Part shown: positions 18,231 through 29,300 of the stretch, in pieces
How the letters are laid out: each line of letters opens with the position of its first letter
Position numbering within the stretch: the first letter of the stretch is position 1
NCBI GenBank assembly: GCA_015062085.1
Contig: SUVI01000004.1
Location: 1 to 64,000 of the forward strand
Reading direction: 5' to 3'
Length of the DNA: 64,000 bases
Source of the DNA: Planctomycetaceae bacterium
Lineage (GTDB): Bacteria; Planctomycetota; Planctomycetia; Pirellulales; Thermoguttaceae
The notes under the pieces: model-generated
Database searches by the model: none
What the model was told of the DNA's origin: nothing
What the model saw: the letters and a program-made list of their open reading frames with translations, nothing else
Translations under genes and position numbers: made by a program

Positions 18231-18358
18231 CACGGTGAGCACGGAAGGGGACACAGAGAAACACGAAAAAACGCGGATATTGCGAAATGTTTTTTAAAAT
18301 TTTTTAAGATCCATTTCGTGTCTTTTTCGCGTCTTTCGTGAAATCTGTGTCTGGATAC
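18231..18358. repeat. Dispersed imperfect palindrome, copy B
   Basis: Left arm with GACACAGAGAAACACGAAAA, centre TTTTTTAAAATTTTTTAA, right arm with TTTCGTGTCTTTTTCGCGTC and CTTTCGTGAAATCTGTGTC. It lies just beyond the 3' end of the DUF5696-like gene. Confidence 0.75.
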
Positions 18359-18379
18359 ATTCTCTTTTGCCGTCCGAAA

Positions 18380-20215
18380 CTACTTTTTCAGGACTGCGTA
18401 CGTCATCGGTTTGACGGTCTTTCCTTCGTACGTGAAGTCCTCTTCCGTGTAGTTGCAGACGATCTGCGTCCCGTTCGAGAAGACGGAACGAAACACGCCC
18501 GGCGCGAGCTCGGAATGGTCGTTGAGGAACTCGTACTGAAGTTCTTTCATCGACTCAAATTCATCGTATCCTTTTTTGATCGCCGCGACGGACTGCCGGA
18601 GGATCTCATCCGTTCCACACTCGATGTCTGCGTCTCCCATCCAGTTTTTTCCGGTACTTCGAAATTTACTGTAGAAGTAGAACATCGGCCGTCCTCCGAA
18701 TTCAACGAGCTTCATTTTCGTGAGCGGATCCTTGATCGTGTAGTTCGTCGTCGCGCAGTACGGATTGTTCAAAACGATCCCATTGTACACGATGTGCCAG
18801 AACGGCACGTGCCGATCGACGAGATTCGGAAGAGGAGTGCCCGGATTGTAGAAGCTGATGTACAGCGCGTAGTCCAGATTCGAGATCGCGTAGTCGAAAC
18901 CGCCCTCGGACCCCATTCCGCCAAGGTCTTTCTGCGTCTTCGCAAAGATCTCGCGCGTCCATTTCGCGAAATCCTCTTTCGTAGCCGGGTGATCCTGACT
19001 GTGGCATGTGCGCGGATTTACGGTGGAGTAGACGTCGATGTAGTGGATGCCGCGGAAACCGCACGCCGAGAGTGCCGGAAAGTCTTCGTTCGGGAACCGT
19101 TTGAACATGCACTCCGGACACGTTTCGTACATTGCGCCGCCGCCCCAGGTCGTGTACGTGTTCGTGTTTCCGTCTTTCTTGCGCAGAAGGAAATTTTCGT
19201 CCCAGCGTCCTCCGAGATGCGACACGCTGTACGCATCGGAGTAGTTCGTGTGGCAAACGACCTGGTACCCGTTGGCCTGCGCGTACCGAACGGCTTCCTT
19301 GAGCTTTTCGGTCCCTCCGAGACGCGAGTCTGCCGGGAAGATCTGCGGATACCGTCCGTCGTGCCCGCCAATATTCCAGCCGACGAGACAAAATTCCGCC
19401 TTTTCGATCCCCTGACGCTTGAATTCATCCACGATCTGCTTGAATCGGTCAAACGTGATGACGGCCTTCATCTCCGGTTCGTTTTCTGCCGTCTGCTCCT
19501 TCACAGGAGACGGGACCGGCTTCCAGCCCATACGGACGCGGATCTCCATCGCCTCTGCAGCGTATTTCAGTTCCGGACGCCCGGCGATCTTTTCTTTCAG
19601 CGGCTTCACCTCCCCGCGCGCAAGCTGCCAGTTTCGGTAAACGCGAGCCATGTCGGAATACTCGGCCGACTGCGACAGAAGGTGAAATTCAAGCTGAATG
19701 TCCGAGTAGATCTTGCCGTTCACGAGATTGGAAAGATCGTAGGACGGAAAAACGCGGTATTTGCCATCCCGCAGGTCGCAGAACTGACGCGCTTCGTAAC
19801 GCAGGCCGGTCATGATGACGGCCATGGCGCCGCGGGGAGTTTTCACGCCGAAAGTCGGCATCACGACGTGCGAATTCACGTACCGCGCATTTTCACGTTC
19901 CTTGAATGTGCCGTACATTCCGTTGCAGAACACAAAAAATCCGTCTTCTCCCGCCACCGCGTTCGCCCACGGATGGTGGACCTCAAGATAGCGCGTCCCT
20001 TCCGGGACCGACGCGGCTGGAATCGTCAGGTACTGAACGTTCCCTTTCTGTTCCAAAGCTGCGGTATGCGTCTCGGCAGGACGACCAGTTTCCGGCGCGA
20101 AGATCAGCGTGTACCGCGCCTCAGCGGGTCCCTGGATCGCAGAGTCCGCATCCGCAGCGAAAGATGGGAGCGCAAAACCGAAAAAGAACATGAGTGTCAA
20201 AAACAGTTTCTTCAT
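18380..20215 (-). CDS. Exported glycosidase-like protein, DUF5696-type TIM barrel
   Basis: 611 residues with a signal peptide (MKKLFLTLMFFFGFALPSFA). An N-terminal beta-rich domain (~200 residues) is followed by what looks like a TIM barrel: KAEFCLVGWNIGGHDGRYPQ, LKEAVRYAQANGYQVVCHTNY, GIHYIDVYS and MGSEGGFDY strands, each ending in acidic residues as in retaining glycosidases. I believe this is the DUF5696/GH-like group, but the assignment is from memory. AGGAGG sits 5 bases before the ATG at 20215, so the nine upstream codons are not used. It probably acts on polysaccharides outside the cytoplasm. Confidence 0.75.
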   Translation of the reverse strand: MKKLFLTLMFFFGFALPSFAADADSAIQGPAEARYTLIFAPETGRPAETHTAALEQKGNVQYLTIPAASVPEGTRYLEVHHPWANAVAGEDGFFVFCNGMYGTFKERENARYVNSHVVMPTFGVKTPRGAMAVIMTGLRYEARQFCDLRDGKYRVFPSYDLSNLVNGKIYSDIQLEFHLLSQSAEYSDMARVYRNWQLARGEVKPLKEKIAGRPELKYAAEAMEIRVRMGWKPVPSPVKEQTAENEPEMKAVITFDRFKQIVDEFKRQGIEKAEFCLVGWNIGGHDGRYPQIFPADSRLGGTEKLKEAVRYAQANGYQVVCHTNYSDAYSVSHLGGRWDENFLLRKKDGNTNTYTTWGGGAMYETCPECMFKRFPNEDFPALSACGFRGIHYIDVYSTVNPRTCHSQDHPATKEDFAKWTREIFAKTQKDLGGMGSEGGFDYAISNLDYALYISFYNPGTPLPNLVDRHVPFWHIVYNGIVLNNPYCATTNYTIKDPLTKMKLVEFGGRPMFYFYSKFRSTGKNWMGDADIECGTDEILRQSVAAIKKGYDEFESMKELQYEFLNDHSELAPGVFRSVFSNGTQIVCNYTEEDFTYEGKTVKPMTYAVLKK

Positions 20216-20341
20216 GAAACCTCCTCGTGAACGTTGGGTCAAGGTAAGTTAGGCGGGGCCGCCGAAAAATGGAAATGGCGTTCCATGACGGCAAGACTCC
20301 GAAAATGTCTGAAACTTTCGGAGATCTGGGATCTTCTCTTG

Positions 20342-20370
20342 ATTGTACCTGGAATGAGAGTGAAAGTCAA
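20342..20370 (-). promoter_or_regulatory. Sigma70 promoter and leader hairpin of the glycosidase-like gene
   Basis: Minus strand TTGACT-17-TACAAT. The ~120-base leader contains a perfect 8-bp stem (CTCCGAAA/TTTCGGAG) at 20297-20323. The rest of the gap to 20568 shows nothing further. Confidence 0.75.
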
Positions 20371-20568
20371 GGGGGAAGAAGAAAAAGTGAAAATTTCTGA
20401 AATTTCATGGGGAAATGCTTGCGGAAATTACATTTTCGTGTCAAAATGAAAGCTGAAAGCAGAAAGAGAGTTCGATCCTCAAATCTTAGGAATTTTTAGG
20501 GAGACGTTGGAGAAAGTGTTGGAAATTTTGGAAGGAAATGCCTGTTTTAAAATGCGGAGGCAGTAATC

Positions 20569-21335
20569 ATGGGTTCAAGATCACATAAAGAAATTTTCCA
20601 ACCGATGCAGCTCTCTGCATTTCCGCGCGGGATCATTTTTTTCCTTGGATCCTTGCTTCTTTTTTTCTTGCTGATACCGTGCATCTTCTTTGCGTACTTT
20701 TTGCTGTACATGACTACCGATCACACAGATCCGCACCGGAAACTGGACTCTCACAATGTCCGCCAAAATGAAATGGATGAAATGACGCAGGCGATGCTCG
20801 CGGATCCATTTGAATTTCCTGAAGCTGAATTTCCTGAAGCTGAATTTCCTGAAGCTGAAGCTCCCGAAGTGAAAGATCGCGAGACTGTACTTTTTTCGAA
20901 AATGATGTTCTGGAAAGCAGCGAGTACTTTCCGGATGAGAAACTTGCCGGGGAATTCTATGATGCACAGGAAGGCAGCGAGCACTTCCCGGAGGAGAAAT
21001 TTATCGTGGAATACTATGATGCCCTGCCCGCCGAATGGAACCGGAAAAAACCGCGTCCTCAGGCTCCGCCTCTCAAAAATTCCGATTGCATTAAACGCGT
21101 AAATCGCAACAGCAATTCATACATTGCGCAGGAAGCCGTAAAACGCGGTCTGAAATGGCTTGCGAGGCATCAGCTTCCAGATGGGAGCTGGAATTTCGAC
21201 CACTGCCGGGCGGAGAACTGTACCTGCGGCAGTCTAGGGAAAATGACTGGCTGCACGAACGGTGCGACTGCGTTGGGGATCCTGCCGTTTCTGGGGTGCG
21301 GACAGACGCAGCGGGAAGGCGGCGGCTTTCGATCT
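20569..21335 (+). pseudogene. Broken prenyltransferase/squalene-oxidase-repeat protein gene
   Basis: The gene opens after GGAGG with a transmembrane segment (IIFFLGSLLLFFLLIPCIFFAYFLLY) and an acidic stalk with three EFPEA repeats. At a T6 run (20891-20896) the frame must shift by one base to continue as ENDVLESSEYFPDEKLAGEF, then EYYDALPAEW. It then reaches a squalene-oxidase/prenyltransferase-type repeat (GLKWLARHQLPDGSWNFDH, a Cys pair, NGATALGILPFLGCGQTQREG). Homologues of this planctomycete type carry several more repeats; here similarity stops near 21320, and the convergent permease gene begins at 21416. The frameshift plus truncation makes it a likely pseudogene, though slippage at T6 cannot be excluded. 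Confidence 0.75.
20812..20856. repeat. 15-bp tandem repeat, three units
   Basis: GAATTTCCTGAAGCT three times without change, encoding EFPEA in the stalk of the broken membrane protein. Confidence 0.95.
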
Positions 21336-21415
21336 TCGGAGCTGAACTTGGCTTCCAGATGCACCTCCCCAAATCCGGTCTCTCCTGCTGACGGCGTTCC
21401 TCCTGCAGCCGGTAC

Positions 21416-22384
21416 TCACCCTGCAGACGGCGACCTTCGAAAAAGGAGGAGCGCGAGGAAAAACGGTCCGCCGAGCAGTGCCGTGAGGATCCCGACGGGG
21501 ATCTCGTCCGGAAAAATGGCGATCCGCGCAAAAGTGTCGCAGAGGATCAGGAGGATCGCTCCCCCTAAGAAAGCAGACGGCAAAAGAACACGGTGACGCG
21601 CACCTGCGAGATTCCGCATGATGTGCGGGATCATGAGCCCCAGAAATCCGATGGGCCCGCAGACCGAAACGACTGCCGCAAGAGCCAGCGATGCCGTCAC
21701 GAGGAGGGTCCTCCGCATCTTTCGGACCGGGACTCCGCGCGACTGGGCGATCTCGTCTCCCATGCAGAAAAGATCCAGTTCACGATGATGCACGAGCAGG
21801 ATCCCCATCGCCGGAAAGACCCACGGCAAAAGCGTCAGGACGGCAGAATACGTTCCCCCGCGGTCCAGACCGCCCATCGTCCAGCGCAGCATCCGCACAG
21901 TCTGCGTCGGGTCACTGAGATACTGAAGCAGCATAATGAGACTGGAGTAGAGAAAACTGACCGCGACCCCCGCCAGCAGAATGTCTGACGTGCTCGTCTG
22001 CCGGGCAAGCCGAACGATCGCGAAGATCAGCGCAAGGGAACCGAGCGCCCCCGCGAACGCTGCGAGGACCAGAGGAGAAAGTGCGGGAAAATTCGGAAAA
22101 AAAGGAGCCGCCGACGGCGCAAGGAAAAGAAAGACCGTCGCTCCGAGTGCTGCGCCGCTCGCAGTTCCAAGTGTGAACGGCGTCGCGAGCGGATTCCGAA
22201 AAAGCGCCTGAAAGACCGCGCCGCAGACTGCCAAAGTCCCCCCCGCAAGAAGTGCGCACAGGACCCGCGGCACACGAAGCTGCCAGAAGACCCAAGTTTG
22301 ACTCTCGCCGGCATCCGGACCAAGAAACGGAGCGCCGAAAAGCACTAAAAGGAAACAGACCGTCAAAAAAAGGAATGCACGCAT
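21416..22384 (-). CDS. FecCD-family ABC transporter permease
   Basis: 322 residues with about nine to ten transmembrane helices. Family signatures include LRVPRVLCALLAGGTLAVCGAVFQALFRNPLATP near the N-terminus and GPIGFLGLMIPHIMRN in the centre, which contacts the ATPase. Members import siderophore-iron, haem or cobalamin. No binding protein or ATPase is adjacent; a matching ATPase gene is 28 kb away at 49781-50605. The ATG lacks a clear ribosome site but lies just inside the first helix. It follows the NAD(P)HX epimerase gene by 46 bases. Confidence 0.92.
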   Translation of the reverse strand: MRAFLFLTVCFLLVLFGAPFLGPDAGESQTWVFWQLRVPRVLCALLAGGTLAVCGAVFQALFRNPLATPFTLGTASGAALGATVFLFLAPSAAPFFPNFPALSPLVLAAFAGALGSLALIFAIVRLARQTSTSDILLAGVAVSFLYSSLIMLLQYLSDPTQTVRMLRWTMGGLDRGGTYSAVLTLLPWVFPAMGILLVHHRELDLFCMGDEIAQSRGVPVRKMRRTLLVTASLALAAVVSVCGPIGFLGLMIPHIMRNLAGARHRVLLPSAFLGGAILLILCDTFARIAIFPDEIPVGILTALLGGPFFLALLLFRRSPSAG

Positions 22385-22430
22385 CGCAATTTCAAGTTCG
22401 TTTTACGGTTCACATTTTACGGCTCTCAAC

Positions 22431-23303
22431 TCAGGATCCCCGCTCAGCCTGCATCTGCTCGGCCTGCAAAAGCGCGTCGGGGGTCACTCCAATGTCGGAA
22501 ACGTAAAGCGTCCCGGTGAACTCCCGCGCATGAGGAAGCACCAGCCCTGGTTTCGCCGCCGCAAACGTGACGGTCAGCGATGCCCGGACCGCAGAACAGT
22601 CTCCCGCAGATCCAGACGCAAAGGGAAAGCCCGTTTCGCAGTCCAGCCCCGTCGGCACATCCACTGCGAGGACCGGAGTTCCGAGTTTTCGGCGTGCATT
22701 CATCCACGCAATGACTTCCGGCATCGGAAAACGCGGAACGCCGACTGCGCCGGTCCCAAGAAGCGCATCGACTAGGCAGAGACCGCATTTTCCAGATCCT
22801 GAAGATGCCGAAGATCCGATTTCTGATCTGGTTTCTGACCCGGTCTCTGATCCAGTCTCCACTTCCGCCGCAAGCGCGTCGAGCTGGATCGAAACGGGAA
22901 GATCCGGCAAAATGGAGACCATAGGGATCTGCAGTTTCTGCGCCAGCTCGTACTGAAAAAGTGCGTCCCCGCGCAAACGTGCCGGATCCGCACAGAAAAT
23001 GACCCGGTGCGGTACCCCGCGCAGCTGGAGATGACGTGCCGCCGCGAGTCCGTCCCCCGCATTGTTTCCAGTCCCGCAGAAGATCAGGATCGTGGGAAAC
23101 GGCGCGGAGCTTCCCTCATTTTTCAGCCGGTCACGTTTCAGCCAGTCAAGGAGGATCTCCACCATCCCGCGAGCCGCGTTCTCCATCAGAACGAGCCCGG
23201 GGATCCCGAAACGCTCGATGGCTGTGCGGTCCAGCTGCCGGACGGCGTCCCGGGAAAGGACGGCAAAACGGCTGGATGCAGAATGAAACGGCTCGGCAAA
23301 CAT
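22431..23303 (-). CDS. nnrE: NAD(P)H-hydrate epimerase
   Basis: 290 residues, YjeF N-terminal family. It epimerises damaged NAD(P)HX so that the dehydratase can repair it. Motifs seen are GLVLMENAARG, CGTGNNAGDGLAAARHL, LVDALLGTGAVG and VDVPTGLDCETG, with the nucleotide loop and catalytic Asp in place. A Ser/Glu/Gly-rich insertion (ETGSETGSETRSEIGS, residues ~150-165) built on 12-bp repeats separates the two halves and is absent from typical members. GAGGAG lies 8 bases before the ATG. The partner dehydratase domain is not fused and not in the window. It lies 17 bases from the giant protein's stop. Confidence 0.93.
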   Translation of the reverse strand: MFAEPFHSASSRFAVLSRDAVRQLDRTAIERFGIPGLVLMENAARGMVEILLDWLKRDRLKNEGSSAPFPTILIFCGTGNNAGDGLAAARHLQLRGVPHRVIFCADPARLRGDALFQYELAQKLQIPMVSILPDLPVSIQLDALAAEVETGSETGSETRSEIGSSASSGSGKCGLCLVDALLGTGAVGVPRFPMPEVIAWMNARRKLGTPVLAVDVPTGLDCETGFPFASGSAGDCSAVRASLTVTFAAAKPGLVLPHAREFTGTLYVSDIGVTPDALLQAEQMQAERGS

Positions 23304-23320
23304 GAAGACGCTCCTCTCTT

Positions 23321-26300
23321 TCAGCTTTCCGAAAGCTCTCCTCCAAACGCCGTGTCGAGAAGCTCCCGCGCCGCTTTCTGAATGGCCGGATTCATTTCAA
23401 GCGCACGCAAAAGAACTGCATCGTCCTGCGTTTCGGAAACCGTGACCGTCGAGCAAAGCACAGCGTCAGCCGACTCATCAAACCAGGATTCCGCCGGAAG
23501 CTGGCGAGCCTCGAAATTCCGGATCTCGTCCTCCGTCAGAGTGATGCCCGCCGTCAGTGAGGCTCCCGCCGACGCAGAAAGCTCCGCAGCACGGAATGCT
23601 GCGGCATCCACCGTCACGGAAAACGCCGAGACTCCGGAAAGGTCCATCCCCACATTCTCGACCGACGCATTCTCGACCGACGCATTCTCGACCGACGCAT
23701 TCTCGACCGACGCCGTCGCGAGAAGCACAGCATCCGTTTCCGCCGCCGCTTCCACCGGGTAGATCAGCTCCGAAACACACCGGATCTGTGACGCAGAAAC
23801 CGACTCAGGTTCGACGCCAATGTTCAGCCCCGTCGATTCATCATCAGTGAACGGGAATCCAAGCTCCACCATCGAGGAAGCAAATTCCACTTCGACTGGA
23901 GCCGTGCCGGTTGCCGTCAGCTCGATCTGGAAGAGCTTGCCGAACGTGCCGTCCGCAAGCAGTTCTGCATTTCCGAACAGGGAGGAATTGAGCAGTGTGC
24001 ATCCAACATTCCAGAGATTTCCGGACGAAGAGACAGAGTCCATCTGGCCCACGATCACGTTCGAAACAGCGGCAGAATCCAGCGTGAAGATGAAATTTCC
24101 CGTCAGATCTGCGTGCGCATAATCGTTCATGAATTCCTGCGCGTACGTCGGCAGCGTGCACTTGAGCCAGGCAGTCAGGTAGTACGTACCGCCTTCCGCG
24201 CTGATCTGCGTTTCACTGGTCGGCAGCGTGTCCTTTTCGTCGGCCGAGATCTTCTTTTTCGTCAGCGTATACTGGATCTCAAACGGCTTCTCGCATTCCA
24301 GACACAGAGCGTAAAGGAACGTTTTGCCGCTTTCCATCTCTACAGACATCCAGATCGGCGAACGATCCTGCGTCACTTGGTACGGCACGTACTTCACTGT
24401 GCATTTCTGCTCGGTCTTCTCCCACACGATCTCCTTGACCGCGTGCGTCTCACCCGGCTGCGTCAGCGTGATCTTCGAAACGGTCTCCCCTTCCGGGATC
24501 GGCAGTTCAACGTCCTGCGAAAGGAGCGTTCCCGCCGTCTGGTACGCCTCGTAAAGCGCCTTGACCTGCTCCATATTCGACGCCCAAACCGCAAGTTTTC
24601 CGTCCCCTTCGATCACCGAACCGGCCGTAAGACGCGAACCGGCACCGACGGCAAGGAGCACGACTCCTTCACTCCCTTCTTCCAGTGTCGCAGTTTGGGT
24701 GAGCGTAAGGTCTTTCAGGAGAGTGCATAAACTGTTTTCATTGATCTCAAAGTAATCGATCGGAGCTCCGGAAGTCAGCACGAATACCGTGGGCAGTACC
24801 GCTCCCTCTTTCAGTACCGTGCCTGCCGTCAGAGTCGAGCCGACGGCCGGAATGACCTGAATGTCTGCGGCAGCTTGCGCGGTCTGCACGTCCGACGTGA
24901 TCTCTCCGGAGAGCTCCGTTTCCGTGTGCGCGTTCAGACTTTCGTCCGAAAAACTGACCGAGACGGCATTCCGGATCTGAACGGTCTGCGCGGCAGAAAC
25001 GCCCTCCGTGTTGGTCACTTTGAGAATCAGGTCCGCCGCCGAACCGCTCTCCAGCGGCAGAACGAATTTCCCGGTTTCCGGATCCGCCGCGATCTGCGTT
25101 CCGTCGGCCGTTTCGAGCGTAACGCTGACCGGAGGTGCTCCGGAAAGAACTTTTGCCCGCATCGTGTCGAGTACTGAGCCGGTCTCATCCAGCGCATCGA
25201 CCTGAACGAGCCATTCCTTTTCGCCGTACTGGACTGTTTCGACCGCAAACCAGACGGTTTTTGCGTCAAAGACGTTAAATCCAGCGTTTCCGCTCGCGAA
25301 CTCAACGCTCGTGAATTCCGGATGATCCAGGTCTTCGCGGATCACCAGGAGGATCGAGAAGACGTTTTCCGCCGTCTGCGCACCATCTACGGAATCCGCG
25401 ACCGCACGCACCTGGATCAGGAGGCCGTCCGTCACGAAATTCGGGGCGTTCGCAGTAAATTTCAGGATCCCGTTCGCGTCGATCTCCGTCTTTCCTTCAC
25501 CCGGCTGCGAAGCGATGGAAAACTTGAGCGTACCGCCGTTGACGTCCCGGATCCAATCGTTCAGGTCTGCCGAGTACGTTCCGGCTTCCGAATTCACGCC
25601 TTCACGCCAAATGTACTTTCCGTCCGTCGTCTCGATGTCGGAAGCCCAGACCGGCGGCAGATCCGCATTGGAAACGGTCAGCGCGATCCGGCTTTCATGC
25701 AGTTCACTGGTACGGGAATCTTTCATGGTGCACGTCATGACGGCAGTTCCGAACCACCCGGCCTTGACGGTGAATTTTCCGTTTTCCCAGGTCACGTTTT
25801 CTCCGCTCGTGCTCTCTTCTGCCGAAATGACCGACTCGATGGTCCAGACATTCGGATCCAGATTCTGGACCGCGCACAGATCGCTTTCGAAAGTCTGCTC
25901 ATTCGCAGAACGTGTTCCCGAAACCGTCAAGTCAAACGGTGCGCCCTGGAACGTGAGGGTGAGTGCCGCAGGCGTACTCGCGAACTGCGTTTCGGAATTC
26001 CGGACCGTGTAAAGCAGCTCCGCCGTCTTTCCGTCAAGCAGATTCCAGAGCGTCGGCTGCGCGGCGGAGAGTACATTGCCGTCCGCGTCCATGATCCGGT
26101 CCATCACGATCGAAACGGAACCGGGGACCGTTGGTTCACCGCCCGAAATGACGACCTGGCCTTCAAAGATCTCGAAACGGAACTGACGTCCTTCAGCGTC
26201 GCGGAGAACGAGGAATTTTCTGACGGAAGTCTGCGATTCATTTCCGGAACTTTCTCCCGTTTCGCCGTCTGCACCATCCGGAGCGGAAATATTTTCCGAA

Positions 26301-29300
26301 ACGATCTCGACCGTGAATCCTGCAATTTCCTGCGATTTAACGGTCAGCTCGCCAACTTTCAGAACATCAGCGTCATCTGCCGGATCTTCATCCGCCCCGC
26401 TGTTTGCGCCGCGGAGAAGCTCCACGGTGACGTACTGCTGACTCACGGAAAGTTTCGTGTCCTGCGCCGCCGCAAACGGAGCCGACGGCACATTCGCGAC
26501 CGTAAGCGGAATGGCGAGCTCTTCCGTACGCTCCGTCCCGCCCTGTGTCCAAGCCGCCTTAACGGTCAGAGCGGCGGAACCGTAAGCGAATGGAGCCAGC
26601 GTAAAGGTCAGATTTCCGTCAGTAAGCACCGGAGCTTCAGCGAAAAGCGTGGTACAGTGAGTCTCTCGCGAGCCGTCCTCGTTCAGCGTCCAGCCGAAGA
26701 CTTCATTTTCAAGGACCTCCACAGTAAAGGACGGCGTCTGTTCTGCGTCGGTCACCAAGTACCCGCCGAAAGCCTGCGCCGGGTCAAACGCATTTCCGAG
26801 CGTAAAGTAGTCTGAAAGTGCCGCCGTAAACGTTTCCGCGCCTTCGGAAAGCTCGATCTTCGCGTTTTCCGCAGCAGTCAGCGTAAAACCAGCCCACTCG
26901 ATGAGTCCCGCGATGGTAAGGTACTCCGTTTCCGTGTCCGGAATGACGCTGCCGTCCGTTCCGATCTTCGCGGCAGAAACCTTCAGCGTGAAGTTTCCGT
27001 ACTTCCCGGCAGACGGCGTCCAGCGGAGAACGTGCCCGTTTTCTTCAAGCGAAACATTTTCTTCCTGCGTCTCACCAACGAAGACCGCGAAGTCCGTCAC
27101 TTTCCAGGTTTCGTTCGCGCCGGCCTTGAAAATGCAGTTCGTGTCCAGTTCATATGTTCCCGTTTCATTCTGAGTGACCGAGATCCGGTCCGAAATGACC
27201 TCCACCGGAGCAGCAGTCTGGAAAATGCGGAAGGAAAGGACTCCCTCTTCATCCGCAGGAGTCAGTCCCCATTTATCGCGGACGACGACGGAGACCTCAC
27301 CCAGAACCGTCTGTCCCTCGATGCCTTTCAGGTCCGTGCAGAGGAACGTCAGGACGTAATTTTCGCCGCTTTCATCTTCTGCCGCCTTCACCTGAATGGT
27401 TCCCGGCGCAAGTTCCTCAGCCTGCGCAAACTGGAATGCGATCGCAAGCGCATCGCCGTTTCCCGCAATGTCGGCATCCGCGACCATAGCCAGGAGCTGT
27501 TCCTTCGACAGCGTGATGGCAAATGTGCGGTTTTCGGCATCAAACACGACTTTCTGATCCGCCAGCGGCTCCGCATCTTCCGCAAGGACCGGCCGCGAAT
27601 CGCAAATGACGTTCAGAAGAGTGCTTCCGGAAGTCGCGCTGACGTTCCCCGCCTCATCGATGAGCCAGAAGTAGAGCGCATTCATGCCGTACTCCAGCGG
27701 GATACCCGCCGTTTCATCATAGAGAACGGCTTCCTTCGGATCATTTTTCGAGGAATAGAAGAGCCGGTCATTCTCTTCGGCATTTGCCGACAGAACTTCG
27801 AGACGAAAATCTTTCTCAAGGCAGAAGAACCGTCCTTCATGCACAAAAGTATTCTGCGGCGAGAGCGCGATGATCTTCGGCACCGTAAGGTCGATGGAAA
27901 CCGTCAGTTCGCCCGGAGTGCGATTCACATTTCCCGCAATATCGACCGTCTGAATGACGAAACGATGTTCGCCTTCCGCTAATTTCGCACTGGGGTAGCG
28001 CAGCGAACACGTCCCGGTCTTCGCGTCGTAAATTCCAGAAGCGTAAAGGAATTCCGACGTATTTCCATCCCCGTCCGTCACCAGACGCAGGATCTGGACC
28101 GTGTCTCCGTACTGCGAAGCCGAGCCGTTAAATGCCAGTTCAAACGCGGGATTCCCATTCACGCATGATGTGCTGGTCCCGGTCTGAATGAGCGTCATGG
28201 AGGCAGAAAGTTCCGGCGCAGTCCGATCCACGAGGACATCAAAGACGTCCTCCGGAAGATCGCCGTCATCGGTGGAATCGTTTCCTTTTTTGTCTTTTCC
28301 GGCAAGATAGAAGGAGTAAAGTCCCTCATCGATCGGAGAACCGTCCGTTTTCGTGAGCGTCAGCGTAAAGCGTCCGCCGGTCCCGTCGGAGTTTTTCACA
28401 TACGTGTATGAATACACGAATCCGTTGCCTGCACCGTTGGAATTTTCCAGAAGTTCCAGTTCAACGACCGTCTTTTCTCCATTCGTGCCGGCATTCTGCA
28501 CAATATCGCACTCCGCCTTCGAAATGCCGGACAGGTCGTAGATCTGCCCTGTAATCGTGAGTGAATCTCCGTTCGCGGCGAACATTCCGCTGGAGTATCC
28601 GGCCCCTTCCACGTCCACGTTTTTCCAGACTGGCGCTTCATCGTCGTGTGTGTAGACCGCTTCAAAGGTGAAGTATTCCGTTTCGCCAAATTCGTCCGTC
28701 GCCGTGACTTCAATGAATGCCGCGAAATACCATTCGTCTTCGGAGGGACGTTTTTTGAACGTAACGGTCAGATTCTCTCCGTACGTTCCGCTCTGCTGGA
28801 TCGAGATCTCTCCAAGTTCTTCGTCAAGGTTCTCGACCTCGAAACGAAGCTGCTTCTGATCGGAGAAGTAGTCGTTCAGGTTCAGTTTTTTTGTAGTTCC
28901 GGAACCGACCAGCTGCATGAGACCGTCGGCTTCCAGTTCCCAGCCCGCATCGGTGATCTCGGGGAGATCATTCAGGAAGACCATGAGCGAAATCGGCTCC
29001 TCCATGGCGTTCCCCGCGGCATCTACCGCCTGGATCGTCACGATATTTTTGCCGTACTCGAGCGGAATGTCGGTCGTGGAAATGGCAGAGGAGGTCCGTC
29101 CCTGCGTCTCGTGACTGACCGTGATCTCGAAACGCACCTCCGAATCATCCGATGCATTGACCCACAGACTGTACGTACCGTCCTCATTCAGATCCTCCAT
29201 CGTGAGGTAAAGAGAATCCGGTTCGTAGGCGTCGCTCATGGCGTACGTGCCAAAATCGGAGGAAGCGTAGTTCAGATTTTCCGTTTCGAGCTGCGGAGCC

